Assembly (NCBI GenBank): GCA_937870755.1
Contig: CALMZV010000027.1
Coordinates: 62,001-126,000, forward strand
Reading direction: 5' to 3'
Source: an uncultured Methylocystaceae bacterium
GTDB lineage: Bacteria > Pseudomonadota > Alphaproteobacteria > Rhizobiales > Beijerinckiaceae
Length of the DNA stretch: 64,000 nucleotides
Position 1 is the first letter of the stretch. Each line of letters opens with the position of its first letter. The notes below the pieces were generated by a model. That model was given only the letters and a program-made list of their open reading frames with translations. It ran no database searches and was not told the DNA's origin. This document shows positions 46,369-54,996 of this stretch, piece after piece. A program made the translations under genes and the position numbers.

Positions 46369-47535
46369 TCATTGCGCGCTCGTCTGTTGCGGCCCGGCCG
46401 CCGGCCGTTCCACCACCCGCACCTTCGCTCCGCCCGTCAGACGCGCGAACCCCGTCGTGGCGACGCGCGCGCCGGGCTCGACGCCGGAGAGAATGACCGC
46501 GAGTCGTTCGTTTTGCTGGCCGACCGTCACCGGCGTCTGCGTCGCCGTGTCGTCTTTCACGACATATACGAAGGGACCGGTCGGTCCGCGCTGCACCGCT
46601 GTCGACGGCGCCACGACCGCCTGTTTGATGACGTCGACGAACAGTCGCACGTTCACGAACTGGCCGGGCCACAGAACTTGCCCGGGATTTGGGAATACAG
46701 CCTTCACCTTCACCGCGCCGGTCGTCGGGTCCACCTGATTGTCAACCACCTCCACCCTGCCGCGTTCGAGAACGGTCACGTTGTCGCTGTCGAGCGCGTG
46801 CGCCTCGATCGGCCCGCGCGCCAGCGCCGCGTTCACCGGCCGCAGAAACTGTTGCGCAAGCGAGAACACCACCGCGATCGGCTTCACCTGCGTGATGGTG
46901 ACGATGCCGGTCTGGTCGCCGGCGCGCAGCAGGTTGCCGCGGTCGACGAGGCGCAATCCCGTGCGCCCGTCCAGCGGCGCGCGGATCGTCGTGTAATCGA
47001 GAATGGTCTTCGCGTTGTCGATATTGGCCTGGTCCTGGCGCACCTGCGCTTCCAGTTGCGCGACGATCGCGCGCTGCGTGTCGGCCTGCTGGCGCGAGCC
47101 GGAATTGTCGGCGGCGAGCTTCACATAGCGGTCGAGGTCGCGCCGCGCGTTGACGAGCTGCGCCTCGTCCTGCGCCTTTTTTGCGACCGCCTGATCGTAT
47201 TGCGCCTGATAGGTCGCGGGATCGACACGCGCCAGAACGTCGCCGGCTTTCACGTCTTGTCCTTCGCGAAACGCCACTTCCACCAGCCGGCCGTCGACCT
47301 GCGAGCGCACGGTGACGGTATTGAGCGCCTGCGCCGTGCCGATGGCGTCCAGCGTGACAGGCACATCCTCGCGCGCGATTTCGGCGACCGTGATCGGCAC
47401 GGTCATCTCGCGCATCATGCGGCGCTGATCCTCGCGCTGCGCGGCCTGCTGCTGCGGCATCTTGATGAATCCCATGCGCCAGGCGCCGTAGCCGGCGGCG
47501 ATCAGCAGGGCGAGAATGAGGACGAGGCGTTTCAC
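46369..47535 (-). CDS. mdtA: RND efflux membrane fusion protein, MdtA-like
   Basis: A 388-residue periplasmic adaptor anchored by an N-terminal hydrophobic helix (LVLILALLIAAGYGAW). Lipoyl-like halves are visible in VRSQVDGRLVEVAFREGQDVKAGD and TIRAPLDGRTGLRLVDRGNLL, with a coiled hairpin between them (DEAQLVNARRDLDRYVKL...EAQVRQDQANIDNAK). It connects the RND pump to the outer-membrane channel. The start is a GTG at 47535 lying inside the first unit of a 14-bp tandem repeat that also covers the upstream gene's stop. Confidence 0.93.
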   Translation of the reverse strand: MKRLVLILALLIAAGYGAWRMGFIKMPQQQAAQREDQRRMMREMTVPITVAEIAREDVPVTLDAIGTAQALNTVTVRSQVDGRLVEVAFREGQDVKAGDVLARVDPATYQAQYDQAVAKKAQDEAQLVNARRDLDRYVKLAADNSGSRQQADTQRAIVAQLEAQVRQDQANIDNAKTILDYTTIRAPLDGRTGLRLVDRGNLLRAGDQTGIVTITQVKPIAVVFSLAQQFLRPVNAALARGPIEAHALDSDNVTVLERGRVEVVDNQVDPTTGAVKVKAVFPNPGQVLWPGQFVNVRLFVDVIKQAVVAPSTAVQRGPTGPFVYVVKDDTATQTPVTVGQQNERLAVILSGVEPGARVATTGFARLTGGAKVRVVERPAAGPQQTSAQ

Positions 47536-47574
47536 GGCGAGGGACTCACGGCAAGGAACTCACGGCAAGGGACT
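47533..47574. repeat. Three tandem 14-bp repeats at the OM-channel/fusion-protein gene junction
   Basis: Units CACGGCGAGGGACT (47533-47546), CACGGCAAGGAACT (47547-47560) and CACGGCAAGGGACT (47561-47574) follow each other without gaps. On the coding (minus) strand each unit contains GCCGTG, so one supplies the GTG start of the fusion protein and another the CCG-TGA end of the channel gene. Copy number change would alter spacing and possibly the coupling of the two genes. Confidence 0.85.
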
Positions 47575-49065
47575 CTTGACGTCGGCATGCGCGAACGTTT
47601 CGCCTGCGAGCGCGATGGCGCGCTCTTCGTCCGCCCATCCGCCGCCGAGCGCCTGATAGAGCGAGACAAGCGCCTGCAACCGCGCCTGCCGGGCTTGCGA
47701 CAACTGATCGAGATTCTGGAACAGCGTCGTCTGGATGGTCGACAGCGTGATGATGTCGATGGTGCCCTCCTGCAGGCGCTTGATCGCGGCCTCGTAAGCG
47801 CGGCGGGAAGCCGCGACAGCCGTGCGCAGAAGAGTCTCGCGCGCGGCCGTCGTGCGCAGCGCGATGAGCGCGTTCTCGACATCGGAGAAGGCGGTGAGGA
47901 TCTGCTTGCGATACAGCATCAGCAGTTCGATATAGCGCGCCTTTTGCAGTTCGAGTTGGCCCTGCAGGTTATGTCCGTCGAGAATCGGCTGCACGAGCTG
48001 CGTGGCGAGCGTGTAGGCGATCGCCTCCGGCCGGAACAGGTTTTTCAGCAACATGCTTTGCAGGCTGAATTGCCCGCTGAGCGCAATGCTCGGAAAGAAC
48101 GCCGCGCGCGCGGCGGATACGTTCAGGTCGGCGGACGCGAGGCTGGCTTCGGCCTGCGCCAGATCCGGCCGCCGCAGCATGAGCTGGGACGGCAGGCCGG
48201 CGCGCACCGGCGCAAGCCGCAGCGCCATCAGCGATCCGCCGCGCACGCTCATGCTTTCCGGCGTGCGGCCCACCAGCACAGCGATCAGATTGCGGGTCTG
48301 CTGCACGGTCTGCTCGAAAGCGGGCGCGGCCGCGCGCTGCGTCGCCAGCACGCTTTCCTGCTGCGCGAGATCGAGCGCCGTCGCGGTCCCCACCGCCACC
48401 CGCTGGCGAATGGCGTGCAGCACCTCGGCCGCCACTTTGGCGTTTTCGCGCGCGATGCGCAGCCGGTCCTGCGCCGCCACCAGAGCGATGTAGGAATTGA
48501 CGAGGCTCGCCGTCGTGGACAGCGCGACGACCGAGCGGTCGTAGCGCGAGGCGACCGCCGACAGCCGCGCGGCGCCGGCGGCGTCGCGATTGCGTCCCCA
48601 GAAATCGACCGCATAGCTCGCGTTCAACCCGAGCGCATGGCGCCAGCGCCGCGTTTCCTCGAACGGGCCTTCCTTCTGCGTGAGCGTGCCCGGCGTCTGG
48701 CTGCGCGAGGTGTCAGCCGTCAGCGACAATTGTGGAAACAGCGGCGCGGCGGCGATGCGCGCCTGCGCATCCGCCTGGTCGATGCGCGCCACGGCGGCGC
48801 CGATGTCGAGATTGCCGTCGAGCGCCGCGCGCGCGAGCGCGGTCAGTTCGCTCGAGCCGAAACTCGCCGGCCAATCGTCGCGCACCGGCTCGACCGGCCC
48901 GGACGCCTGCTCGCGGAACGCCGCAGGCGTGGCGATGTCGAGCGCGGGCTTTTCCCAGCCGGCGTTGCAGCCGGCGAGCGTCAGCAGCGCCGCCAGTCCG
49001 ACCGCCGGCCGGACGAACGCCCGCTTTGCATTCCGGGCCGCCGTGAAAAGCCCTGACCGCAACAA
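47560..49065 (-). CDS. Outer-membrane efflux lipoprotein, OprM/NodT family
   Basis: About 501 residues from an unusual TTG at 49065, preferred because GGGGA lies a few bases upstream and no in-frame ATG or GTG precedes the signal peptide. GLAALLTLAGC is a lipobox with the acylated cysteine near residue 33. FGSSELTALARAALDGNLDIGAAVARIDQA and the later repeat (RRPDLAQAEASLASADLNVSAAR) are the paired coiled-coil/barrel repeats of TolC-like channels. It is first in the operon channel-mdtA-mdtB-mdtC, completing a tripartite efflux pump. Confidence 0.9.
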   Translation of the reverse strand: MLRSGLFTAARNAKRAFVRPAVGLAALLTLAGCNAGWEKPALDIATPAAFREQASGPVEPVRDDWPASFGSSELTALARAALDGNLDIGAAVARIDQADAQARIAAAPLFPQLSLTADTSRSQTPGTLTQKEGPFEETRRWRHALGLNASYAVDFWGRNRDAAGAARLSAVASRYDRSVVALSTTASLVNSYIALVAAQDRLRIARENAKVAAEVLHAIRQRVAVGTATALDLAQQESVLATQRAAAPAFEQTVQQTRNLIAVLVGRTPESMSVRGGSLMALRLAPVRAGLPSQLMLRRPDLAQAEASLASADLNVSAARAAFFPSIALSGQFSLQSMLLKNLFRPEAIAYTLATQLVQPILDGHNLQGQLELQKARYIELLMLYRKQILTAFSDVENALIALRTTAARETLLRTAVAASRRAYEAAIKRLQEGTIDIITLSTIQTTLFQNLDQLSQARQARLQALVSLYQALGGGWADEERAIALAGETFAHADVKSPLP

Positions 49066-49187
49066 AATCCCCGAACGAATCCGCGCGTCGCCACGGCGCG
49101 CCGAATACGCGCCTTATTAGCGGAAACGCGGCTGCCCCGATAGGCGCAGCGCTTGTCGCCGCGGTTCGCGGAGGAATTATGTCCGGA

Positions 49188-49892
49188 TCAGACTTCCAGC
49201 CATTCCTTGCGCACGGGCGAGTCGGCTGAAAGGTCCGCGGGCTTGCCCTCGAACACCACGCGCCCGTGGCCCATGACGTAGAGCCGGCGGCTGATTTTCA
49301 GCGCGATCGCCAGCTTTTGCTCCACCAGAAGAATCGAGACGCCGCGCCCGGCGATTTCTTCGAGCAGTTTGCCGACCAGCTCCACCATCATCGGGGCGAG
49401 CCCCTCGGTCGGTTCGTCGACCATGATGAGGTCCGGGTCGCCCATCAGGGTGCGGCACATGGTCAGCATCTGCTGCTCGCCGCCCGACAGCACGCCGGCG
49501 GGCGTATCCGCCCGCTCCTCCAGCCGCGGGAAGATGCCGAACATGTCCGCCATCTTCCAGCGCCCGCTTTCCCGGGTCGACTTCTGGCCCAGAAATAGAT
49601 TCTGGCGCACCGTCAGGCTGGGGAATATCTCGCGGTTCTCCGGCACGTAGCCAAGGCCGAGGCGGGCGATCTGGTGCGGTTTCATCCCCGCGATCTGCCG
49701 CCCCCGGAACTTGACCGAGCCGCGCGGCGGCACATCGCCCATGATCGCCTTGATCGCGGTCGAGCGGCCGACGCCGTTGCGGCCAAGCAGGCTGACGATT
49801 TCGCCCTCGCCCACGCTGAAAGTCACGCCCTGCAGAATGTGGCTCTTGCCGTAATAGGCGTGGAGGTCTTCGACTTCGAGCATCGCGCTCAT
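49188..49892 (-). CDS. livF: Liv ABC transporter ATP-binding protein LivF (second cluster), Walker A Lys replaced by Arg
   Basis: A 234-residue ATPase, last in livK-H-M-G-F. The Walker A motif reads GRNGVGRST, so the phosphate-binding lysine is arginine (codon CGC on the coding strand). Other motifs look intact: LSGGEQQMLTMCRTL (signature), LIMVDEPTEGLAP (Walker B with glutamate) and ILLVEQKLAIAL (switch region). I recall similar GVGRST loops in some Hyphomicrobiales LivF proteins, so this may be a tolerated subfamily trait rather than inactivation. It overlaps livG by 4 bp. Confidence 0.93.
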   Translation of the reverse strand: MSAMLEVEDLHAYYGKSHILQGVTFSVGEGEIVSLLGRNGVGRSTAIKAIMGDVPPRGSVKFRGRQIAGMKPHQIARLGLGYVPENREIFPSLTVRQNLFLGQKSTRESGRWKMADMFGIFPRLEERADTPAGVLSGGEQQMLTMCRTLMGDPDLIMVDEPTEGLAPMMVELVGKLLEEIAGRGVSILLVEQKLAIALKISRRLYVMGHGRVVFEGKPADLSADSPVRKEWLEV

Positions 49893-50641
49893 GCCGACGC
49901 CTCCTCGCCCAGATAGGCCTCGCGCACCGCCTTGTTGGCGCGGATCGCCTGCGGCGTGTCGCTGGCGATGATCTGCCCGTAGACCAGCACCGAAATGCGG
50001 TCGGCGAGCCCGAACACCACGCTCATGTCGTGCTCCACCATCACCAGCGTGCGCCCTTCCGAAATCTTGCGGATGAGCGCGACCGCATGGTCGGTCTCCG
50101 AATGGCTCATGCCGGCCGTCGGCTCGTCGAGCATGATGACGTCGGCGCCGCCGGCGATGGTGATGCCGATTTCGAGCGCGCGCTGCTCGGCATAGGTGAG
50201 AATGCCGGCGGGCGTTTCATGGCGCGCGGAAAGGCCGATCAGGTCCATCACCTCTTCGGCACGCGCATTTGCGTCCTTCAGATTGTCGATGAAGCGCCAG
50301 AACGAATAGCGGTAGCCGAGCGCCCAGAGAACGCCGCAGCGGATGTTCTCGAACACCGTGAGTTTGGGGAAGATGTTCGTCACCTGGAACGAACGCGAAA
50401 GACCGCGCCGGTTGATCTCGAAGGGTTGCAGACCGGTGATGTCCTCGCCCTTCAGCTCGACCGTCCCGGAGGTGGGATGAATGCGGCCGCTCACGAGATG
50501 GAACATCGTCGATTTGCCGGCGCCGTTCGGCCCGATGATGGCGTGCCGCTCGCCCTGCTTCACCTCCAGGTTCAGGCCGCGGATGATTTCCGTCGGCCCG
50601 AAACTCTTGCGCAGGTCGGTCAGTTTGAGGGCCGTGCTCAT
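49889..50641 (-). CDS. livG: Liv ABC transporter ATP-binding protein LivG (second cluster)
   Basis: A 250-residue ATPase from ATG 50641, which overlaps the livM stop. Walker A is GPNGAGKST with normal lysine, and Walker B is VIMLDEPTAGMSHSE. The signature position reads LTYAEQRALEIG, a known LivG variant of LSGGQ. The C-terminal tail QAIRANKAVREAYLGEE is LivG-type. With LivF carrying an arginine in its P-loop, this subunit may do most of the ATP hydrolysis in an asymmetric complex, which is inference. Confidence 0.94.
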   Translation of the reverse strand: MSTALKLTDLRKSFGPTEIIRGLNLEVKQGERHAIIGPNGAGKSTMFHLVSGRIHPTSGTVELKGEDITGLQPFEINRRGLSRSFQVTNIFPKLTVFENIRCGVLWALGYRYSFWRFIDNLKDANARAEEVMDLIGLSARHETPAGILTYAEQRALEIGITIAGGADVIMLDEPTAGMSHSETDHAVALIRKISEGRTLVMVEHDMSVVFGLADRISVLVYGQIIASDTPQAIRANKAVREAYLGEEASA

Positions 50642-51894
50642 GGCGCTGCTCCCCGCGCCGCCGCGTTGGCGGTGGCGAACGCCTCGGCAGCCTTTGGCCA
50701 GATGGCGCGGAAGACGAGCCCCGCGACCGCCAGCAGCGCGACCAGCGCGAGCCAGGGCGCGACCGTCGCGCTGTCGGTGGCGATGCCGAACAGCTTCATT
50801 TTCGATCCCTCGCTCGCCGCCTCCACCAACTGATGATGCGCCAGTTCGATGATGCCGATCACGCCGAGCGCGATGCCCGCGACCGGCAGCGCCAGCGCGC
50901 TGTACGACGGCAGCAGCCGCCCGAAGCGCCCGCTGCGCACGATCGGCCGGTGCTGGTCGATGAAGCCCGCGATGCCGCCCGGCCAGAACATGACCACGAA
51001 GATGAACATCAGGCCGAAATACAGGAGCCACGCCTTGGTGATGTCGGACAGCGAAATCTGCAAGAGCGTGATCAGCACCGCGCCGATGATCGGCCCGAAG
51101 AAATGGCCGACGCCGCCCACGTAGCTCATGAGCAGAACGAGGCCGGACTGCTGGGCGCTGAGCGCCTGCGCGTTCACGAGTTCGAAAGTGATGGCGCCGA
51201 GCGCGCCGGCCACGCCAGCGAACAGCGCCGACAGGCAGAACGCGATGAAGCGCACGCGCTGCGTGGAATAGCCCACGAATTCGGCGCGCTCCGGATTGTC
51301 GCGCACCGCATTGCACATGCGCCCGAACGGCGTGCGCGTGAGCGCATACATCGCCGCCACGCAAATGAAGCACCACACCGCGATCAGATAGTAGACCTCG
51401 ATCTGCGGCCCGAACTTGAAGCCGAAGAACGGTTCGAGCTTGGCGCGATTGGCCGAAATGCCCTCCTCACCGCCGAAAACGCCGCGCATGATCAGCGTGA
51501 TGGCCACCACGAGTTCGCCCAGGCCCAGCGAAATCATCGCGAACACGGTGCCCGCGCGCCGCGTGGAGATCGAACCGAACACGATGCCAAAGAACAGGCC
51601 GGCGACCGCGCCGACGATCGGAATGAACGGCAGCGACACGCCGATCTTGTTGCGCACCACCCAGTTCATCGCATGGATCGCCGCGAACCCGGCGAGGCCG
51701 TAATAGACCGCATGACCGAACGACAACAGGCCGGTCTGTCCCAGCAGCATGTTGTAGCTGAGCGCGAACACGATCGCCACGCCCATCAGGCTCATCATCG
51801 TCAGCGCCGTGCCGGAGGGGAAGATTTTCGGCATGATCGCAAGCGCCACGGCGAAAAGCGCGAATGCGAGAAGCGTCCGGACTGTCGCGCTCAT
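50638..51894 (-). CDS. livM: Liv ABC transporter permease LivM with C-terminal extension (second cluster)
   Basis: A 418-residue permease, longer than the roughly 340 usual for LivM. The core has YNMLLGQTGLLSFGHAVYYGLAGF and RTPFGRMCNAVRDNPERAEFVGY. After the last normal segment there are two further hydrophobic stretches (LALPVAGIALGVIGIIEL and APWLALVALLAVAGLVFRAI), giving an extra C-terminal membrane part of unknown role. It overlaps livH and livG by 4 bp on each side. Confidence 0.93.
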   Translation of the reverse strand: MSATVRTLLAFALFAVALAIMPKIFPSGTALTMMSLMGVAIVFALSYNMLLGQTGLLSFGHAVYYGLAGFAAIHAMNWVVRNKIGVSLPFIPIVGAVAGLFFGIVFGSISTRRAGTVFAMISLGLGELVVAITLIMRGVFGGEEGISANRAKLEPFFGFKFGPQIEVYYLIAVWCFICVAAMYALTRTPFGRMCNAVRDNPERAEFVGYSTQRVRFIAFCLSALFAGVAGALGAITFELVNAQALSAQQSGLVLLMSYVGGVGHFFGPIIGAVLITLLQISLSDITKAWLLYFGLMFIFVVMFWPGGIAGFIDQHRPIVRSGRFGRLLPSYSALALPVAGIALGVIGIIELAHHQLVEAASEGSKMKLFGIATDSATVAPWLALVALLAVAGLVFRAIWPKAAEAFATANAAARGAAP

Positions 51895-52823
51895 GATTCG
51901 CGATTCCCCAGGAGGCCCGTCGGACGGAACACCAGCACCAGCACCAGCAGCAGATAGGGAATGACCGGCGCGATCTGCGCGACCGTCACGCGCCCGAGAT
52001 CGCCGAAAATATCGGCGGAGGGTCCGATCACGTCGGCGAGCGAGGCGTTGATGGCGACGGCGAACGTCTGCACCAGGCCGATCAGCAGCGAGGCGACGAA
52101 GGCGCCGGCCAGCGAGCCGAGACCGCCGACCACGATCACCACGAACAGGATCGGACCGAGCAGCGCGGCCATCGAGGGCTGCGTGACCAGCGCCGGTCCT
52201 GCGATCACGCCGGCAAGGCCCGCGAGCGCCGCGCCGACGCCGAACACCGCCATGAAGACGCGCGGCACGTCGTGGCCGAGCATCGCCACCATGCTGGGAT
52301 GCGTGAGCGCGGCCTGGATGATGAGGCCGACACGCGTGCGCTTGAGCACCAGAAACAGGAAGACGAACATCGCCACCGCCGTCGCCAGCATGAACATGCG
52401 ATAGGCGGGATAGGTGGTGTCGAAAAGGCGGAAGGCGACGAAATCGAGCGAGGGCGGAACGCGGTAGTCGACCGGCAGCTTGCCCCAGAACATCTGCACC
52501 AGTTCCTCGATGATGAAGGCGAGGCCGAAGGTGAACAGCAGCTCCGCGACGTGCCCGTATTTGTGCACGCGGCGCAGCCCATAGCGTTCGACCAGCGCGC
52601 CGATCGCGCCGACCAGCAGCGGCGCCACGATGAAGCCCGGCCAGAACCCGATGCGCCGCGAAATCTCGAAACCGAAATAGGCGCCGATCATATAGAAGCT
52701 GGCGTGCGCGAAATTCAGAACGCCCATCATCGAGAAGATGAGCGTCAGTCCGCTCGCCATCATGAACAGCAACATGCCGTAGAGCACGCCGTTCAGCGTG
52801 GAGAATGTGATGAGTTCCAGCAT
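51891..52823 (-). CDS. livH: Liv ABC transporter permease LivH (second cluster)
   Basis: A 310-residue permease with about eight membrane segments. GLTLIFSMMGVLNFAHASFYMIGAY and RVGLIIQAALTHPSMVAMLGHDV are the LivH signatures, the latter being the coupling loop. It begins the closely overlapping H-M-G-F block and is separated from livK by 96 bp holding a strong GC hairpin. Confidence 0.95.
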   Translation of the reverse strand: MLELITFSTLNGVLYGMLLFMMASGLTLIFSMMGVLNFAHASFYMIGAYFGFEISRRIGFWPGFIVAPLLVGAIGALVERYGLRRVHKYGHVAELLFTFGLAFIIEELVQMFWGKLPVDYRVPPSLDFVAFRLFDTTYPAYRMFMLATAVAMFVFLFLVLKRTRVGLIIQAALTHPSMVAMLGHDVPRVFMAVFGVGAALAGLAGVIAGPALVTQPSMAALLGPILFVVIVVGGLGSLAGAFVASLLIGLVQTFAVAINASLADVIGPSADIFGDLGRVTVAQIAPVIPYLLLVLVLVFRPTGLLGNRES

Positions 52824-52882
52824 GGCTCCCCCGGGCCCGCCGCTCGTTTCGCGAGGGCCGTCGTCATGCGAGGGCGGGATGT

Positions 52883-52905
52883 CCGCGCGCGGCGGCCGCG
52901 CGCGG
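52883..52905. promoter_or_regulatory. GC-rich hairpin between livK and livH
   Basis: CCGCGCGCGG at 52883-52892 and again at 52896-52905 is self-complementary and can fold with a three-base loop. There is no T-run, so it is probably not a terminator. Such hairpins after binding-protein genes stabilise the upstream message and let it be made in excess over the permease genes. Confidence 0.5.
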
Positions 52906-52919
52906 CGCGTCGGCCCTGT

Positions 52920-54176
52920 TTACTTGGGCCGTTCCATCTTGCAGGTGGTCGGCACGATCGTATCCTCGGCCTTCACCGTGCCCTGCACCTTCCAGCCCCA
53001 GCCCGTGCCTTCCTCGTCGAACTTCTTGCCGGCGTCGAGCGGACCGAACGAGCGGATGTACATCGGCTGGAAGAGCTGATGGTCGTCCTTGCGCATCCAG
53101 CCCTCGCCGCCGTCGAACAGCGGGAACCGCATGTCCTCCAGCTTTGCGGCGATCGCCTTCGGCTCGACCGAGCCTGCGTCCTTGGCGGCTTTCGCCACCA
53201 TGCGCATCTGGTTCACCGCACGCGGATACCACACCGTCACGCCGCCGTATCTTGCACGGAACGCCGTCTCGAACTTCTGCGCCGCCTCCGGCGCATCGTT
53301 GGCGTTGCCTTCCGTCACATCGAACACGCGATGGGAGAGGCCCGTCTGCTTGATCGCGGTCGGGCCGCCCGCGCCGCCGGCGTAGTAGGTGTACCAGTCG
53401 ACCTGCAGGCCGGCGTCGGCGGCGGCCTTCAGCAGCAGCGCGATGTCCTGCCCCCAGTTGCCCGTCACCACGCTGTCGGCGCCCGACGCCTTGATCTTGG
53501 CGATGTAGGGCGCGAAATCGGTGATCTTCAACAGCGGATGCAGTTCGTCGCCTACGATCTGGATGTCGGGCCGTTTGGCCTTGATCATCTCGTTGGAGAC
53601 CTTGCGCATGCCTTGACCGAACGAATAATCCTGATTGATCAGGTAGACCTTCTTGATGTTCGGCCGATCCTTCATGAAGTTCGACAGCGCGGCCATCTTG
53701 ATGTCGGTCGAAGCGTCCCAGCGGAAATGCCAGTAGGAGCATTTATCGTTGGTGAGAATGGGATCGATGGCGGCGTAGTTGAAATAAATCGCTTCCTTGC
53801 CCGGATTGCGGTCGTTGTACTTCGTCACGAATTCCGAAATTGCGGCCGCGTTCGACGAGCCATTGCCCTGCGTCAGCAGGCGGATGCCCTGGTCGATCGC
53901 CTTCTGCGCCTGCACGACCGATTCCTGCGGATTTGTCTTGTTGTCGAAGGGAACGATTTCGACCTTCTTGCCGGCCAGCCCGCCAGCCGCGTTCAGTTCC
54001 TCGGCGAGGAACTGGAAATGTTTCAGCCCGATCTCGCCGACCGATGCGCCGCCGCCCGACAGCGGATCGATATAACCGAGCTTCACCATCTCCTGCGCCA
54101 CGGTCGGACTGGCGACAAGCACAGGCGCCAGCGCCACGCCCGCAAGCATGGCCAGCCCAACGACAGAATTCCGCAT
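52920..54176 (-). CDS. livK: Liv-type ABC transporter substrate-binding protein
   Basis: A 418-residue periplasmic protein. GGGAGGATCATC precedes ATG 54176, and MRNSVVGLAMLAGVALAPVLVASPTVAQ is a signal peptide cleaved after VAQ. The mature part starts EMVKLGYIDPLSGGGASVGE and matches type I peripheral binding proteins (KVYLINQDYSFGQGM, GADSVVTGNWGQDI). It is longer than E. coli LivK and of the kind often linked to organic-acid or aromatic-acid uptake. It probably serves the livHMGF block directly downstream and might also supply the first Liv cluster, which lacks a binding protein. Confidence 0.93.
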   Translation of the reverse strand: MRNSVVGLAMLAGVALAPVLVASPTVAQEMVKLGYIDPLSGGGASVGEIGLKHFQFLAEELNAAGGLAGKKVEIVPFDNKTNPQESVVQAQKAIDQGIRLLTQGNGSSNAAAISEFVTKYNDRNPGKEAIYFNYAAIDPILTNDKCSYWHFRWDASTDIKMAALSNFMKDRPNIKKVYLINQDYSFGQGMRKVSNEMIKAKRPDIQIVGDELHPLLKITDFAPYIAKIKASGADSVVTGNWGQDIALLLKAAADAGLQVDWYTYYAGGAGGPTAIKQTGLSHRVFDVTEGNANDAPEAAQKFETAFRARYGGVTVWYPRAVNQMRMVAKAAKDAGSVEPKAIAAKLEDMRFPLFDGGEGWMRKDDHQLFQPMYIRSFGPLDAGKKFDEEGTGWGWKVQGTVKAEDTIVPTTCKMERPK

Positions 54177-54264
54177 GATGATCCTCCCTCATCGTCATGA
54201 TCTTCGTTGTCAACAAGGTGGAACGATCGCGCGGGCGCTGTCAATTTCTTTCCCGCCGGCCGTC

Positions 54265-54954
54265 TCAGGCGATCTCGAACGATATGCCTCCCACCCCCTG
54301 GATCGCGCCCTCGACCCTGTCGCCGCGAGCGAGCGCTCCGACCCCGGCCGGCGTTCCGGTGAAGATGAGGTCGCCCGGTTTCAGCTCCATCGACCGCGAG
54401 GCGATGGCGATCACATCGGCGACCGGCCAGATGAGTTCGGCGAGATCGCCCTCCTGTCTGACCGCGCCGTTGACGGCGAGCCAGATGCGCCCGCTGGAGG
54501 GATGCCCGATGTCGCGCGCGCGGCGCAGCGGCCCGCAAGGCGCCGAACGGTCGAACGCCTTGCCCCAATCCCACGGGCGCCCGAGATCCTTGGCTGCGTT
54601 TTGCAGGTCGCGGCGCGTGAGGTCGACGCCCGCCCCGTAACCCCACACATGGTCGAGCGCGCGGGCGGGGGCGATGTCCGCGCCCCCCGCCCCGATCGCC
54701 ACGACGAGTTCGATCTCATGGTGCAGGTTCGCCGTTTCCGGCGGATAGGGAATGGCTGCGCCATCGTCGACGATCGCGTCGGCCGGCTTGGTGAAGAAGA
54801 ATGGCGGCTCGCGGTCCGGATCCTTGCCCATCTCCCGCGCGTGCGCGGCGTAGTTGCGCCCCACGCAGAAAATGCGCCGCACCGGAAAGCGCGCGCTCTC
54901 ACCCGCGATCGCCACGCTGGCGACCGGCGGCGGCGGCAGAACGTAGTCGGTCAT
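54265..54954 (-). CDS. Fumarylacetoacetate hydrolase family protein
   Basis: A 229-residue FAH-fold enzyme; AGGAGA precedes ATG 54954. FCVGRNYAAHAREMG, PPFFFTKPADAI, HHEIELVVAIG (metal-binding glutamates) and LIFTGTPAGVG are the family motifs. The short form without an N-terminal SH3-like domain matches fumarylpyruvate hydrolases of the gentisate pathway as well as acylpyruvases, so the substrate is open. It lies 42 bp after a flavin reductase gene and 88 bp before livK on the same strand, which suggests a shared catabolic unit. Confidence 0.88.
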   Translation of the reverse strand: MTDYVLPPPPVASVAIAGESARFPVRRIFCVGRNYAAHAREMGKDPDREPPFFFTKPADAIVDDGAAIPYPPETANLHHEIELVVAIGAGGADIAPARALDHVWGYGAGVDLTRRDLQNAAKDLGRPWDWGKAFDRSAPCGPLRRARDIGHPSSGRIWLAVNGAVRQEGDLAELIWPVADVIAIASRSMELKPGDLIFTGTPAGVGALARGDRVEGAIQGVGGISFEIA

Positions 54955-54996
54955 CGGCTCTCCTGAGGCGTTTTCGAGCGAAGCCGCGCGCCGACG

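Noticed and set aside
46327-49056. Plus-strand open frame of about 900 codons opposite the fusion protein and channel genes
   Set aside because: It spans two real genes on the other strand and their junction, and has low-complexity composition.
49179-49229. Sixteen-codon frame with a good ribosome site (GGAGGAATT before ATG)
   Set aside because: Too short, overlaps the livF 3' end in antisense, and has no supporting feature; probably chance.
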